Shown here one piece after another: positions 17,104 through 25,429 of a DNA stretch of 64,000 bases; position 1 is the first letter of the stretch; each line of letters starts with the position of its first letter. Both the position numbers and the translations under genes were made by a program. The DNA is from Pedobacter frigidisoli (lineage in GTDB: Bacteria > Bacteroidota > Bacteroidia > Sphingobacteriales > Sphingobacteriaceae), in the NCBI RefSeq assembly GCF_004331675.1, contig NZ_SJSN01000004.1:250255-314254 (forward strand), written 5' to 3'. Under the pieces are notes generated by a model, which made no database searches, was not told the origin of the DNA, and worked only from the letters and a program-made list of their open reading frames with translations.

Positions 17104-19503
17104 TTATTTCCTAATTTCTGCACCCGCTTGCTGGGTTAAATTCGCGATTAGTTTCTGCATGGTGTTTTCAATCTGCTTATCGGTTAAGGTTTGCTCCTCA
17201 TCCTGCAGAATAAAATTCAATGCATAAGATTTTTTACCCACTGGTAATTTATCACCAACATAAACATCAAAGACACCAACTTCCTTGATCAGCTTTTTAT
17301 CCGTTTTAAAAGCAATTCCTTTTAGGGTATCGAAAGTTACTGCCTGATCGATCAACAACGATAAATCTCTACGCACCTGCGGATATTTAGAAACCTCTTT
17401 GTTTACGATTTTATTTTTCTTCACGATATCTAACAAACCAGCCCAATCAAAATCTGCATAGAAAACTTCTGCATTTACATCAGCAACCTTACGATCGGCC
17501 TTACTTGCAGCACCAAAACTTACCAAGGCTTTATCTCCACGGAAATATTTAATGCCATAAGCGAAGTTTTCATCTTTCAAAGTATCGGTTTGATAACTCG
17601 AAATTCCTAAACGAGAAATGATCGCATCAACAGCGGATTTCAAATTGTAGAAACTTGCTGATTTAGAATTTTGGTTCCATTGCTCTCCTTGTTTTGCTCC
17701 AGAGATTAATAATAATAACCTTGGTCGCTCCACATACTTCTCATTGATCAAATGATAGGTTTTGCCGAATTCGAAAAATTTCACATCAGCATTTTTGCGG
17801 TTTTGGTTGTAGGCAACACTCTCCAAAGCTGGCATCAACAAGTTTTGTCGCATCACATTTAAATCGCTACTTAGTGGATTTAAAATAAATACGGCTTCAT
17901 CTAAATTTTTAGAGAAAGTAGATTTTGTTAACGAGTTACACATGATCTCCGCATAACCATTTGCCGATAATAGATCAGCAATTACATTGTGCGTATTTTC
18001 CTTTTCAGGCTTAATGCTATAAGATAATGATGCATTTACCTTTGATGGAATTTCGATGTTGTTGTAACCATAAATACGCAAAACCTCTTCGGTAATGTCG
18101 CATTCGCGGGTTACATCAACCTTAAAAGATGGAACCCTAAGTGCCAAAGTATCATCAGAAGTACTGGTTGCGGTAATTCCTAACGCGGTAATGATGTGTT
18201 TGATTTCTGCGGATGGAATATTCGCCCCAATTAATTTATTGATGTTGCTATAACTTACCTCGAATTCAAACGGCTTAATATGGCTTGGATAAATATCAGA
18301 AACTGATGATGAGATTTCTCCACCTGCCATTTCCTTGATTAATAAAGCCGCATACTTCAATGCTGTAACTGTAATTTCTGGATCTGTTCCACGCTCGTAA
18401 CGGAACGAGGCATCTGTTTTTAACCCATGTCTCTTCGCAGTTTTGCGTACCGAAACCGAGTTGAAATAAGCACTTTCCAAAAAGATGTTTTTAGTTTGTG
18501 TATCAACACCTGAAGTTTTTCCACCAAAAACGCCTGCGATACACATTGGCGCATCTGCATTGCAAATCATTAAATCATCTGCACTTATTTTGCGCTCTAC
18601 ATCATCGAGCGTTATAAAAGGTGTTCCCTCTGCAACTTTTTTTACGATTACTTTTCCACCCGCAATTTTATCAGCATCGAAAGCATGTAACGGCTTACCT
18701 AAACCATGCAAAACATAGTTGGTAATATCCACTACATTATTAATCGGGCGAAGTCCAATAACCTTTAATTTATCTTTCAACCACTCTGGAGATTCCGTTA
18801 CAGTAACGCCAGAAATAGTCAAGCTGCTGTAACGCGGACAAGCTTCCGAATCTTCGACCTCAACAGGAATTACCAAATTTTCGTTATCAGTTTTGAAAGC
18901 AGAAAGATCAGGCATTTCATATTCACTTCTGAAATAAGCCGCTAAATCTCTAGCCACACCTAAATGAGATGCTGCATCGGCACGATTTGGCGTTAAACCA
19001 ATTTCGAAAACAAAATCATCATCCATTTTAAAATGGTCTTTAGCACGAATTCCGATTTCGGTATCATCATCCAAAATCATAATTCCATCGTGAGATTTGC
19101 CTAAACCAATTTCATCCTCTGCACAAATCATCCCTTGCGAAACCTCTCCTCTTATTTTTGATTCCTTAATTTTAAAAGGCTCGCCCTCCAAAGGATAAAC
19201 AGTTGTACCAACCGTGGCGACTACCACTTTTTGTCCGGCGCCAACATTTGGTGCACCACAAACAATTTGAAGATTTTCCTTGCCACCAACATTTACAGTA
19301 GTTACCCGTAAACGATCGGCATTAGGATGTTGAACGCAGGTTAAAACCTCGCCAATAACCAAACCCTCCAATCCACCCACAATAGGCTGAACCTTATCTA
19401 CACTTTCTACCTCTAAACCAACATCGGTTAAGATTAATGAAAGCTCGGCAGGCGTTTTATCTATTTGAACGAATTGTTTTAACCAGTTATATGATATTTT
19501 CAT
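17104..19503 (-). CDS. pheT: Phenylalanine-tRNA ligase beta subunit
   Basis: At 799 aa this is the usual length for bacterial PheT. Domains in order are the OB-fold tRNA-binding domain (about 40-150; VIGEVLTCVQHPNADRLRV), B3/B4 editing domain (about 210-395), B5 (about 405-475), a catalytic-core-like part, and the C-terminal ferredoxin-fold anticodon-binding domain (about 705-799; YPQVRRDLSLLID). It forms an alpha2beta2 enzyme with PheS, which is not in this window. A TATCTTTG box at 19654-19661 and a roughly 140-nt leader precede it. Confidence 0.97.
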   Translation of the reverse strand: MKISYNWLKQFVQIDKTPAELSLILTDVGLEVESVDKVQPIVGGLEGLVIGEVLTCVQHPNADRLRVTTVNVGGKENLQIVCGAPNVGAGQKVVVATVGTTVYPLEGEPFKIKESKIRGEVSQGMICAEDEIGLGKSHDGIMILDDDTEIGIRAKDHFKMDDDFVFEIGLTPNRADAASHLGVARDLAAYFRSEYEMPDLSAFKTDNENLVIPVEVEDSEACPRYSSLTISGVTVTESPEWLKDKLKVIGLRPINNVVDITNYVLHGLGKPLHAFDADKIAGGKVIVKKVAEGTPFITLDDVERKISADDLMICNADAPMCIAGVFGGKTSGVDTQTKNIFLESAYFNSVSVRKTAKRHGLKTDASFRYERGTDPEITVTALKYAALLIKEMAGGEISSSVSDIYPSHIKPFEFEVSYSNINKLIGANIPSAEIKHIITALGITATSTSDDTLALRVPSFKVDVTRECDITEEVLRIYGYNNIEIPSKVNASLSYSIKPEKENTHNVIADLLSANGYAEIMCNSLTKSTFSKNLDEAVFILNPLSSDLNVMRQNLLMPALESVAYNQNRKNADVKFFEFGKTYHLINEKYVERPRLLLLISGAKQGEQWNQNSKSASFYNLKSAVDAIISRLGISSYQTDTLKDENFAYGIKYFRGDKALVSFGAASKADRKVADVNAEVFYADFDWAGLLDIVKKNKIVNKEVSKYPQVRRDLSLLIDQAVTFDTLKGIAFKTDKKLIKEVGVFDVYVGDKLPVGKKSYALNFILQDEEQTLTDKQIENTMQKLIANLTQQAGAEIRK

Positions 19504-19653
19504 TTAGTTATTTATTGTTTTTTATTGTAATGAGGCGATCACGATTTTGTTGTCTTCTGCGTTGCATCGGCAAAATCATGATGGTTTCATTTGTCAGTAG
19601 CAAGTATCAGGTATCACGATAAATCTCGAGTGATACTCAATTTCATAAAACGC

Positions 19654-19661
19654 AAAGATAT
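19654..19661 (-). promoter_or_regulatory. TAnnTTTG promoter box of pheT operon
   Basis: The minus strand reads TATCTTTG, about 150 nt upstream of the pheT ATG. Confidence 0.55.
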
Positions 19662-19715
19662 TATTTAAAGCCCAAAGCAGAAAGCTAAACAAGAAATCTT
19701 GAAGTAATAAAAAAT

Positions 19716-19811
19716 CCGTCATCTCGATTGAAGCGCAGCGAAACAGAGAGATCTTTGAAACAAGGCGAACATTAGCTTAAAAGATTTCTCGGCTTCGCTC
19801 GAAATGACGAC
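19716..19811. repeat. Palindromic repeat, second member of the TCATTTCGAG family
   Basis: CGTCATCTCGATTGAAGCGC and GAGAGATCTTT pair imperfectly with AAAAGATTTCTCGGCTTCGC and TCGAAATGACG, giving a near-palindrome of about 95 nt. It shares its right arm with the element at 14322. Confidence 0.8.
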
Positions 19812-19821
19812 AATTAAAACC

Positions 19822-20016
19822 TTAACGTCCAATATTCAAGTTCGATAAAATCACCGCACAAGCTCCAGCTCCAATCACTAACATAACCACAGAAGCTATA
19901 ATTAGCTTTAAGCCAGGTTTTACAGGTTCGTTTTTGGAAGATTTTATAATTACTTGGATTACTCCAACTACAAATAGGATTATTACTGCAATCCAATAAA
20001 GTACAAATAATTCCAT
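19822..20016 (-). CDS. Small two-helix membrane protein, second of a tandem pair
   Basis: The 64-aa protein has two membrane helices (about 5-26 and 37-58). The pattern IKSSKNEPVKPGLKLIIAS is shared with its neighbour (20020), which reads VKSSNNEPTKLGVQMLIAS. Both also end the second helix with IG(A/G)GACAV. It starts 3 nt after the neighbour's stop, so it sits at the end of the phosphodiesterase-Lgt-radical SAM operon. Not recognised; it may be an accessory membrane subunit of that system. Confidence 0.75.
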   Translation of the reverse strand: MELFVLYWIAVIILFVVGVIQVIIKSSKNEPVKPGLKLIIASVVMLVIGAGACAVILSNLNIGR

Positions 20017-20019
20017 ATT

Positions 20020-20208
20020 TTATCCGTTAGCAAGCAATACTGCGCAAGCTCCCCCACCAATTACAAGCATAATTATCGATGCAATTAGCATTTGGACCCC
20101 GAGTTTTGTAGGTTCATTGTTTGATGATTTAACAATAATAGTAATTATGCCGCCAATGAATAAACCGACTATGGCAAGTCCATATAAAAACAACAATACA
20201 ATAATCAT
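20020..20208 (-). CDS. Small two-helix membrane protein, first of a tandem pair
   Basis: The 62-aa protein has hydrophobic helices at about 3-25 and 38-58 around a conserved polar loop KSSNNEPTK. It begins 1 nt after the stop of the radical SAM gene, which implies cotranscription and probably coupled translation. It is paralogous to the gene at 19822. No known family is recognised. Confidence 0.75.
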   Translation of the reverse strand: MIIVLLFLYGLAIVGLFIGGIITIIVKSSNNEPTKLGVQMLIASIIMLVIGGGACAVLLANG

Positions 20209-20209
20209 A

Positions 20210-21604
20210 TCAATTCATATTTAGTTTTTCCCTGATGGTATCGATCTTGTTATCCCGATAAAAAATATTCATCGTTTCAAAAGGTACCATTTTATATTTA
20301 TCAGAAACTATGTGCACACAAGATTTTTTAACGGCCCGAACATCGAAATCAAGTGGGTCCATAAAATTCATAATGATGATGCGAAAGAGATTATCGTAAC
20401 TCAAATTATCAGATTTTACCCTTGGCAAGCAACACATCAATTCGCCAAAAGTATCTTCAGCACAATCTACAGAAACACCAGTGCTAAATAAATTCAACAT
20501 GTGTTCTTTTAGCTTTTCATCGTGCTCAAAAACGATGGTATTTTTGGAGTTATTGAGTAAATCTTCGGGGTTGATTAAATGCGTCATTGGAATAACCTCG
20601 TCGCCAATTTTTAAGGCATAAGCCATGCAAAGCGCATCAGGGTTACAAGGAACTGGAATTAAATCTTGCGGCGTAAAGGTTGGGTATTGTTCGTAAATCT
20701 TCCTGCGAACCTCGGTTAACGTTATCCTGCCTTTTTGATCATTATAATCATCATTTCTACCTGCAACTTGCGTAGGCTGAAAAGTTACACCACGCACACA
20801 TCGCTGTTTGAGTGCATAGTCTAAAATATCGCCAATTTCGTGATCATTCAATCCATTTTGCAGGGTTACCACCAGAGTTGTAGAAACATTATATTGGTTT
20901 AAATGCTCGATGGCTTTTCTTCTTACTTCGGTTAAATCCTCGCCCCTCATTTTGGTCAACACCTCTGGACTGAAACTATCAAACTGCAAATAGATTTCAA
21001 AATCAGGCATGTAAGTGGCAAGCTTCTCCACAAATTTAATATCCTTTGCAATCCTAATTCCATTGGTATTCACCATTAAATGTTTGATGGGCTTGGTTTT
21101 GGCAAGATCTAGAATCTTAAAAAATTCTGGATGAACGGTTGGCTCGCCACCAGAAAGCTGAACCACATCAGGCTCACCCTCATTTTCAACCACTACGTTC
21201 ATCATTCGTTCGATCTCTGTTAGTGTACGGTGCCGACCATAACTTGGCGACGACATGGCATAACAAGTTGGGCAGGCCAAATTGCAGCGATCGGTTACCT
21301 CAATCACGGTTAAACAAGAATGCTGCTCATGATCAGTGCAAAGCCCACAATCGTACGGACAACCGTAATGCACCTTGGTATTAAACTTCAGCGGCATTTC
21401 CGATTGCTTATTGTAATTTCTAATCTGCTTATAATATTCCACATCATCAGCAATCATAACCTTGCTATCGCCATGCGTTCTACAATTTTTCAGCATAAAA
21501 ACCTTTGCATCCTGAAAAACGATTTTTGCATCGCAAAGCATGAGGCATTGTGGACACAGGCTCTTGGTGTAATCGTAATAAATATAATCTCTCGTATTAG
21601 CCAT
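20210..21604 (-). CDS. Radical SAM protein of the Tes/MJ0619 (tetraether synthase-like) type
   Basis: Start at ATG 21604 (MANTRDYIYY) gives 464 aa; it overlaps the upstream Lgt-like gene by 8 nt. The radical SAM cluster motif is Cys107-x3-Cys111-x2-Cys114 in DRCNLACPTC. Before it lie CPQC (17, 20), Cys24, CRTHG (41-45) and GCPYDCGLCTDH (82, 86, 89). After it come LSGGEPTVHPEF, NTNGIRI, YLQFDSF, and further cysteines in VPCNPDALCMAY and GELMCCLP. Extra N- and C-terminal cysteines around the radical SAM core are the layout of MJ0619/Tes, which couple unactivated lipid carbons or methylate pterins using extra clusters. The real substrate is unknown; coupling to an Lgt-fold gene suggests a membrane lipid or anchor. 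Confidence 0.85.
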   Translation of the reverse strand: MANTRDYIYYDYTKSLCPQCLMLCDAKIVFQDAKVFMLKNCRTHGDSKVMIADDVEYYKQIRNYNKQSEMPLKFNTKVHYGCPYDCGLCTDHEQHSCLTVIEVTDRCNLACPTCYAMSSPSYGRHRTLTEIERMMNVVVENEGEPDVVQLSGGEPTVHPEFFKILDLAKTKPIKHLMVNTNGIRIAKDIKFVEKLATYMPDFEIYLQFDSFSPEVLTKMRGEDLTEVRRKAIEHLNQYNVSTTLVVTLQNGLNDHEIGDILDYALKQRCVRGVTFQPTQVAGRNDDYNDQKGRITLTEVRRKIYEQYPTFTPQDLIPVPCNPDALCMAYALKIGDEVIPMTHLINPEDLLNNSKNTIVFEHDEKLKEHMLNLFSTGVSVDCAEDTFGELMCCLPRVKSDNLSYDNLFRIIIMNFMDPLDFDVRAVKKSCVHIVSDKYKMVPFETMNIFYRDNKIDTIREKLNMN

Positions 21605-22388
21605 GCTTCTGATTTTTAATGAAAATGGACTTCGAAATTCTAATAATGAATTTATAATAATAAACAAAAATCAGCAAAGCCGACCAATGAATGCTACTTA
21701 AATTTAATAATAATGATTGATAAGGCTTTATAAATTCGATCAAAAAACGAAAGAGAAAATAGAGTACCATAAATAATTTGAAGCGATCGCCATTGATGAG
21801 GTTTCTATTTTTAACTGATCTGAAAAGAAAGTAAAGCGCTATGAGAAAAATCATTTCATAAAGCATAATCGGATGCCGCATTATACCATCTCCCAAATCC
21901 ATTCCAGTAAAAGAAGTAGTTGGAATACCATAAGTCGGTTCATCAATACCCATCGAAAAACAGCCAATGCGACCGATAAATAATGCCACCAAAATTGGAA
22001 CAACATAAATATCGCCCGAAGCTATTTTTACACCGATGATTTTCTTGATAATTTCAACACCAAATAATCCACCAAGCAAGCCGCCCACAATGGTTTTACT
22101 CTGATAGAGCACAGAAAAACTTAGATGACTTAATACTTCTGGTGTTTCCAGTACGGCTACAACTCGAGATCCAATCAGGGCGCCCAACATAGCACCCAAC
22201 ATGATCCATAATCTGTTCTCATCAGAAATTGGATCGACAATACCTTTCTTTAAATAATAGTAAACCCGAACACCAATTATAAAAGCAAGTGTTTCGAAAA
22301 TATAATGGTAATGATATTGATTACCAAAAAGCTCAAACTGGAATGGAAATGGAGAATTAGATTTCAATATTGATATAATTAAAACCAA
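21597..22388 (-). CDS. Lgt-fold membrane protein with altered active site (prolipoprotein diacylglyceryl transferase paralogue)
   Basis: The frame starts at TTG 22388, overlapping the stop of the preceding gene by 10 nt (263 aa; TTG 22367 is possible). Seven or so membrane segments and Lgt landmarks are present: GALIGSRVVAVL, IVGGLLGGLFG (100-110), FIGRIGCF (138-144), RHPIMLYE (171-178) and FRFLIEF (213-219). In true Lgt the HGG histidine and the GNF asparagine of the phosphatidylglycerol site are conserved. Here they are Val101 and Cys143, and the following NGE is absent. It is therefore unlikely to mature lipoproteins and probably works on another lipid or acceptor together with the radical SAM enzyme downstream. 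Confidence 0.8.
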   Translation of the reverse strand: MVLIISILKSNSPFPFQFELFGNQYHYHYIFETLAFIIGVRVYYYLKKGIVDPISDENRLWIMLGAMLGALIGSRVVAVLETPEVLSHLSFSVLYQSKTIVGGLLGGLFGVEIIKKIIGVKIASGDIYVVPILVALFIGRIGCFSMGIDEPTYGIPTTSFTGMDLGDGIMRHPIMLYEMIFLIALYFLFRSVKNRNLINGDRFKLFMVLYFLFRFLIEFIKPYQSLLLNLSSIHWSALLIFVYYYKFIIRISKSIFIKNQKHG

Positions 22389-23215
22389 AGCCTGGCAAAG
22401 ACTGGTAAATGATCTGATGGATATTTTTTATCCTTACTATCGCTTAAAACAGCAAATTTCTGAACTTTAAAACCCTTATTTACAAAGATGTAATCAATTC
22501 TATTTTTGAGATCGCTGTTAAAATCAAAAGCATTAAAAGTTCCATTAGGACCGTAAGCAGGCTCTTGACTAATCTCTTTTGCATCAATTAAGAAAGATTT
22601 TATAGTAGCGATGGCCTCGGTTTCGGGCGTTACGTTTAAATCTCCAGTAAAGACTACAGGTAAAGTTGGTGCAATTTGCTGAATTTTTAGCTTTAATAAT
22701 TTAGCAGATTCAACCCTAGCCTTAACGCCAATATGATCGTAATGGGTATTAAAAACCAAGAATTCTTTTTTATTGACTTTGTCGTAAAGCCTTACCCAGC
22801 TACAAACTCTATTTAGTGCAGCATCCCAGCCTTTTGATGGTACTTCTGGTGTTTCTGAAAGCCAAAAAGTTCCACCGTCTTTTTTGGTAAATCGATCCTT
22901 ATCGAAATATACTGCAGAAAATTCGCCTTTTCGTTTTCCATCTTCACGACCAACACCAACCACATCGAAGTTTGATTTTTCAAGTAAAGCATCAAATTGT
23001 TCAGGCAAAGCTTCTTGTACGCAAAGAATGTCCGCATCGTGAAATTTAACCAAAGCCTTAACATTGTCTTTACGGTTTGGCCAGGCATTTACGCCATCAG
23101 AGGCAACATTTAAACGAATATTATAAGTGATGATATTAATTGGCTCCCCCTTTTTTTGGGCCAATGTTATTGTAGATAGAAGCAGAAGTGATAATAGGAT
23201 TTTAAAAGTTTTCAT
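22379..23215 (-). CDS. Exported endonuclease/exonuclease/phosphatase-fold protein
   Basis: Start at ATG 23215 (278 aa) gives a signal peptide (MKTFKILLSLLLLSTITLAQ); an in-frame TTG at 23236 is less likely. The fold's motifs follow in order: ITYNIRLN, DILCVQEAL, FNTHYDHIG, FTGDLNVTP and the closing YPSDHLPVFARLWF. This metal-dependent hydrolase superfamily includes DNases, sphingomyelinases and inositol phosphatases. Export plus an operon with lipid-type enzymes makes a phospholipid or phosphodiester headgroup a reasonable guess, nothing firmer. Confidence 0.85.
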   Translation of the reverse strand: MKTFKILLSLLLLSTITLAQKKGEPINIITYNIRLNVASDGVNAWPNRKDNVKALVKFHDADILCVQEALPEQFDALLEKSNFDVVGVGREDGKRKGEFSAVYFDKDRFTKKDGGTFWLSETPEVPSKGWDAALNRVCSWVRLYDKVNKKEFLVFNTHYDHIGVKARVESAKLLKLKIQQIAPTLPVVFTGDLNVTPETEAIATIKSFLIDAKEISQEPAYGPNGTFNAFDFNSDLKNRIDYIFVNKGFKVQKFAVLSDSKDKKYPSDHLPVFARLWF

Positions 23216-23365
23216 GAGGTGATTTATAATTTTCAATTTGCCAATAATACTAATTTAGTGTTAATTGAATTTTAAGTAGTCAAATTGTTATACAATGTAC
23301 CAAAACCATTCATCAAAGCTTTTCTATGCATTAATTATACAGAATGCCAAGCCGCCAAGTCATAA

Positions 23366-23412
23366 GACCCTGAAATAAATCGGATAAGTATAGCATCAGG
23401 GTGACGGTCGCC
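23366..23412. repeat. Possible degraded palindromic repeat
   Basis: ACCCTGA and TCAGGGT followed by GACG resemble the ends of the TCATGCTGAA-type element at 16371, with a divergent middle. Confidence 0.35.
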
Positions 23413-23425
23413 ATAATTTGATACC

Positions 23426-24124
23426 TTAAATTACATCCTCATCCTTATAGCTGTAATAACCATTATTGGTAAATATTAAATGATCAACTACGTAAAGTCC
23501 GAGCATAATTCCCGATGCCACTAAATCTTTCGTAAGTTTATTATCGCTTTCACTAGGCTTTAAATTTCCCGATGGATGATTGTGCGCCAAAACAATGTTT
23601 GCTGCGTTATTCTCTAGCGCAACCTTGAAGATAATTTTCGGGTCGGCAACGGTTCCCGCCTGTCCGCCCTTACTGATTAAATATTTGCCGATAATGTGAT
23701 TGGATCTATTGAGCAACAGAATCCAGAATTCTTCATGGTTCAGATCGGCAAAAGTATGGTGGAGGTATTTGTGAACATCGCTCGAAGCGATAATTTGGGT
23801 AAGCTGTTCTTCCTGCGTTTCCTTTCTACGCAAACCTAATTCCAACGCGGCAACTATAGAAATTGCTTTGGCCTCGCCAATTCCCTTAAATTTGGATAGA
23901 TCTTGGATAGATGCTTTTCCCAACTTGGTTAGATTATTTTCATAGAAAGCCAAAATCCGTTTACTTAAATCAACGGCGGTTTCGTTCCTATTTCCCGAGC
24001 CAATTAAAATGGCAATCAGCTCTGCGTCTGTTAAATGCCGGCGACCATGGAGCAGCAATTTTTCTCTCGGACGATCTTCTTCGGCCCACAGTTTGATTCC
24101 TAGTTTTTGTTCGTAGTCTTCCAT
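23426..24124 (-). CDS. radC: RadC family protein (JAB/MPN domain)
   Basis: The 232-aa protein has an N-terminal helix-hairpin-helix-like part (SKFKGIGEAKAISIVAALEL) and a C-terminal MPN+ domain. The zinc motif reads AHNHPSGNLKPSESD, preceded by a distal Glu in the ELGLRRKE/NHEEFW region. The family was once linked to DNA repair, but its function is still not settled. It sits downstream of rpsT on the same strand, separated by that gene's terminator. Confidence 0.93.
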   Translation of the reverse strand: MEDYEQKLGIKLWAEEDRPREKLLLHGRRHLTDAELIAILIGSGNRNETAVDLSKRILAFYENNLTKLGKASIQDLSKFKGIGEAKAISIVAALELGLRRKETQEEQLTQIIASSDVHKYLHHTFADLNHEEFWILLLNRSNHIIGKYLISKGGQAGTVADPKIIFKVALENNAANIVLAHNHPSGNLKPSESDNKLTKDLVASGIMLGLYVVDHLIFTNNGYYSYKDEDVI

Positions 24125-24137
24125 AATTTTTTACGCA

Positions 24138-24172
24138 AAAAAAAAGCATCCCAACTTTTGGTTGGGATGCCT
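24138..24172 (-). terminator. Terminator of rpsT
   Basis: GCATCCCAAC-CAAA-GTTGGGATGC as read on the minus strand, followed by nine T, lies 25-60 nt after the rpsT stop. Confidence 0.9.
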
Positions 24173-24197
24173 TTATTAATATCGTAAAAAAAGTGGA

Positions 24198-24452
24198 TTA
24201 TGCTAAACCGTTAACGAATTTCGTTAATTTCGATTTGTTGTTAGCCGCTTTGTTTTTGTGGATAATGTTCTTTTTAGCTAAACGATCTAACATAGAGATT
24301 ACTTTAGGCAATAAATCTGATGCAGATTTTTTATCTTCTGCAGCACGTAATCTCTTGATGAAAGTACGAGTAGTTTTTGCCTGATATCTGTTACGTAAAC
24401 GTTTTGTAGCGTTTGCTCTAATTCTTTTTAATGAAGATTTATGATTTGCCAT
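24198..24452 (-). CDS. rpsT: 30S ribosomal protein S20
   Basis: The 84-aa basic protein has the S20 start MANHKSSLKRIRANATKRLR and a helical lysine/arginine-rich body, of standard length. It binds 16S rRNA early in 30S assembly. A TATATTTG box lies at 24503-24510 and a strong terminator follows, so it is an independent unit. Confidence 0.97.
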   Translation of the reverse strand: MANHKSSLKRIRANATKRLRNRYQAKTTRTFIKRLRAAEDKKSASDLLPKVISMLDRLAKKNIIHKNKAANNKSKLTKFVNGLA

Positions 24453-24502
24453 TTCTATTTAGCCTTTTATTTTTTCTTATTCGTTTCCTATAATTCGGGT
24501 TG

Positions 24503-24510
24503 CAAATATA
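24503..24510 (-). promoter_or_regulatory. TAnnTTTG promoter box of rpsT
   Basis: TATATTTG on the minus strand, about 50 nt before the ATG. Confidence 0.6.
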
Positions 24511-24670
24511 GAGTTTATGTTTTTAAAATACAAAACATTTTAACTTTTTTATTCGTCAAGATTTAACCTCATTTCCGAACTGCAAAAATACAATAAAATT
24601 ATTCATTTATAGCACGTTAAAACAACAGAATAAAAATTAACATCTATACAGAAAACAGGCGTAAAAATAC

Positions 24671-24678
24671 TATTTTTG
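24671..24678 (+). promoter_or_regulatory. TAnnTTTG promoter box of purN
   Basis: TATTTTTG lies 17 nt before the GTG start at 24696, implying a very short leader. Confidence 0.5.
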
Positions 24679-24695
24679 GGGAAAACGATTATTGA

Positions 24696-25274
24696 GTGAA
24701 AAAACGAATTGCCATCTTTGCTTCTGGTTCGGGCTCTAATGCCCAAAAACTGATGGAGCATTTCAAAAGAAGTAATGATATAGAGATTTCTTTGGTATTA
24801 ACCAATAATGCTGATGCCTACGTACTGCAAAGAGCTGATAACTTTGAAATTCCCACGCACATTTTCGATAAACATGAGTTTTACAAAACAGATGAAATTA
24901 TAGATCTGCTCAAAAATCTTGATATCGATTTTATTGTTTTGGCCGGTTTTTTATGGCTCATTCCTCAAAACCTGATTGCTGTTTACCCTGGAAGAATCAT
25001 TAACATACACCCATCTATTCTGCCTAAATTTGGCGGAAAGGGCATGTATGGCGACCATGTTCACCATGCCGTGATGGCAGCGGGCGGAACAGAGGGTGGA
25101 ATTACCATTCACTACGTTGATGAAAACTATGACGAGGGTGAATATATTTACCAAGCCAGATATAAAATCGATAAAAGTGATAATTTGGAAATGGTAAAAT
25201 TTAAGGGCCAACAACTAGAGCACCAACACTATCCAAGAATTGTTGAAACGGTTGTAAAGAAAATTAAGAAATAA
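24696..25274 (+). CDS. purN: Phosphoribosylglycinamide formyltransferase
   Basis: The 192-aa enzyme transfers a formyl group from 10-formyl-THF to GAR, the third step of purine synthesis. Signatures are IFASGSGSNAQ at the N-terminus, VLAGFLWLIP, and INIHPSILPKFGGKGMYG, where the Asn and His are catalytic, followed by GGITIHYVDE with the conserved HxVDxxxDxG-type stretch. It starts at GTG 24696 just after a promoter box and is transcribed away from rpsT. Confidence 0.95.
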   Translation: MKKRIAIFASGSGSNAQKLMEHFKRSNDIEISLVLTNNADAYVLQRADNFEIPTHIFDKHEFYKTDEIIDLLKNLDIDFIVLAGFLWLIPQNLIAVYPGRIINIHPSILPKFGGKGMYGDHVHHAVMAAGGTEGGITIHYVDENYDEGEYIYQARYKIDKSDNLEMVKFKGQQLEHQHYPRIVETVVKKIKK

Positions 25275-25429
25275 TTTGCTTAGGGCATTCGCTTTGCTGC
25301 TTGAGGATTAGGCTGAGCCATCACGTCCCTGCTGAATTTGATCCACAAGTATAAACAGTCATTTAGATAGATTTTTTAGCTATTCATAGTTGGCATATTC
25401 TGTATTCGAATATTGAGGCCCAAAAATGT

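Larger units (their letters stand above)
19504..19821. other. pheT leader region and adjacent repeat
   Basis: The leader (19504-19648) contains two possible hairpins on the minus strand: GTATCAC/GTGATAC and GATTTTG/CAAAATC. I see no T-box specifier pattern. The left end as transcribed holds the palindromic repeat at 19716-19811. There is no ORF of substance. Confidence 0.5.

Noticed and set aside
19504..19650. T-box or attenuator before pheT
   Set aside because: No T-box consensus (TGGNACCGCG type) and no terminator hairpin with T run is present; only two ordinary inverted repeats.
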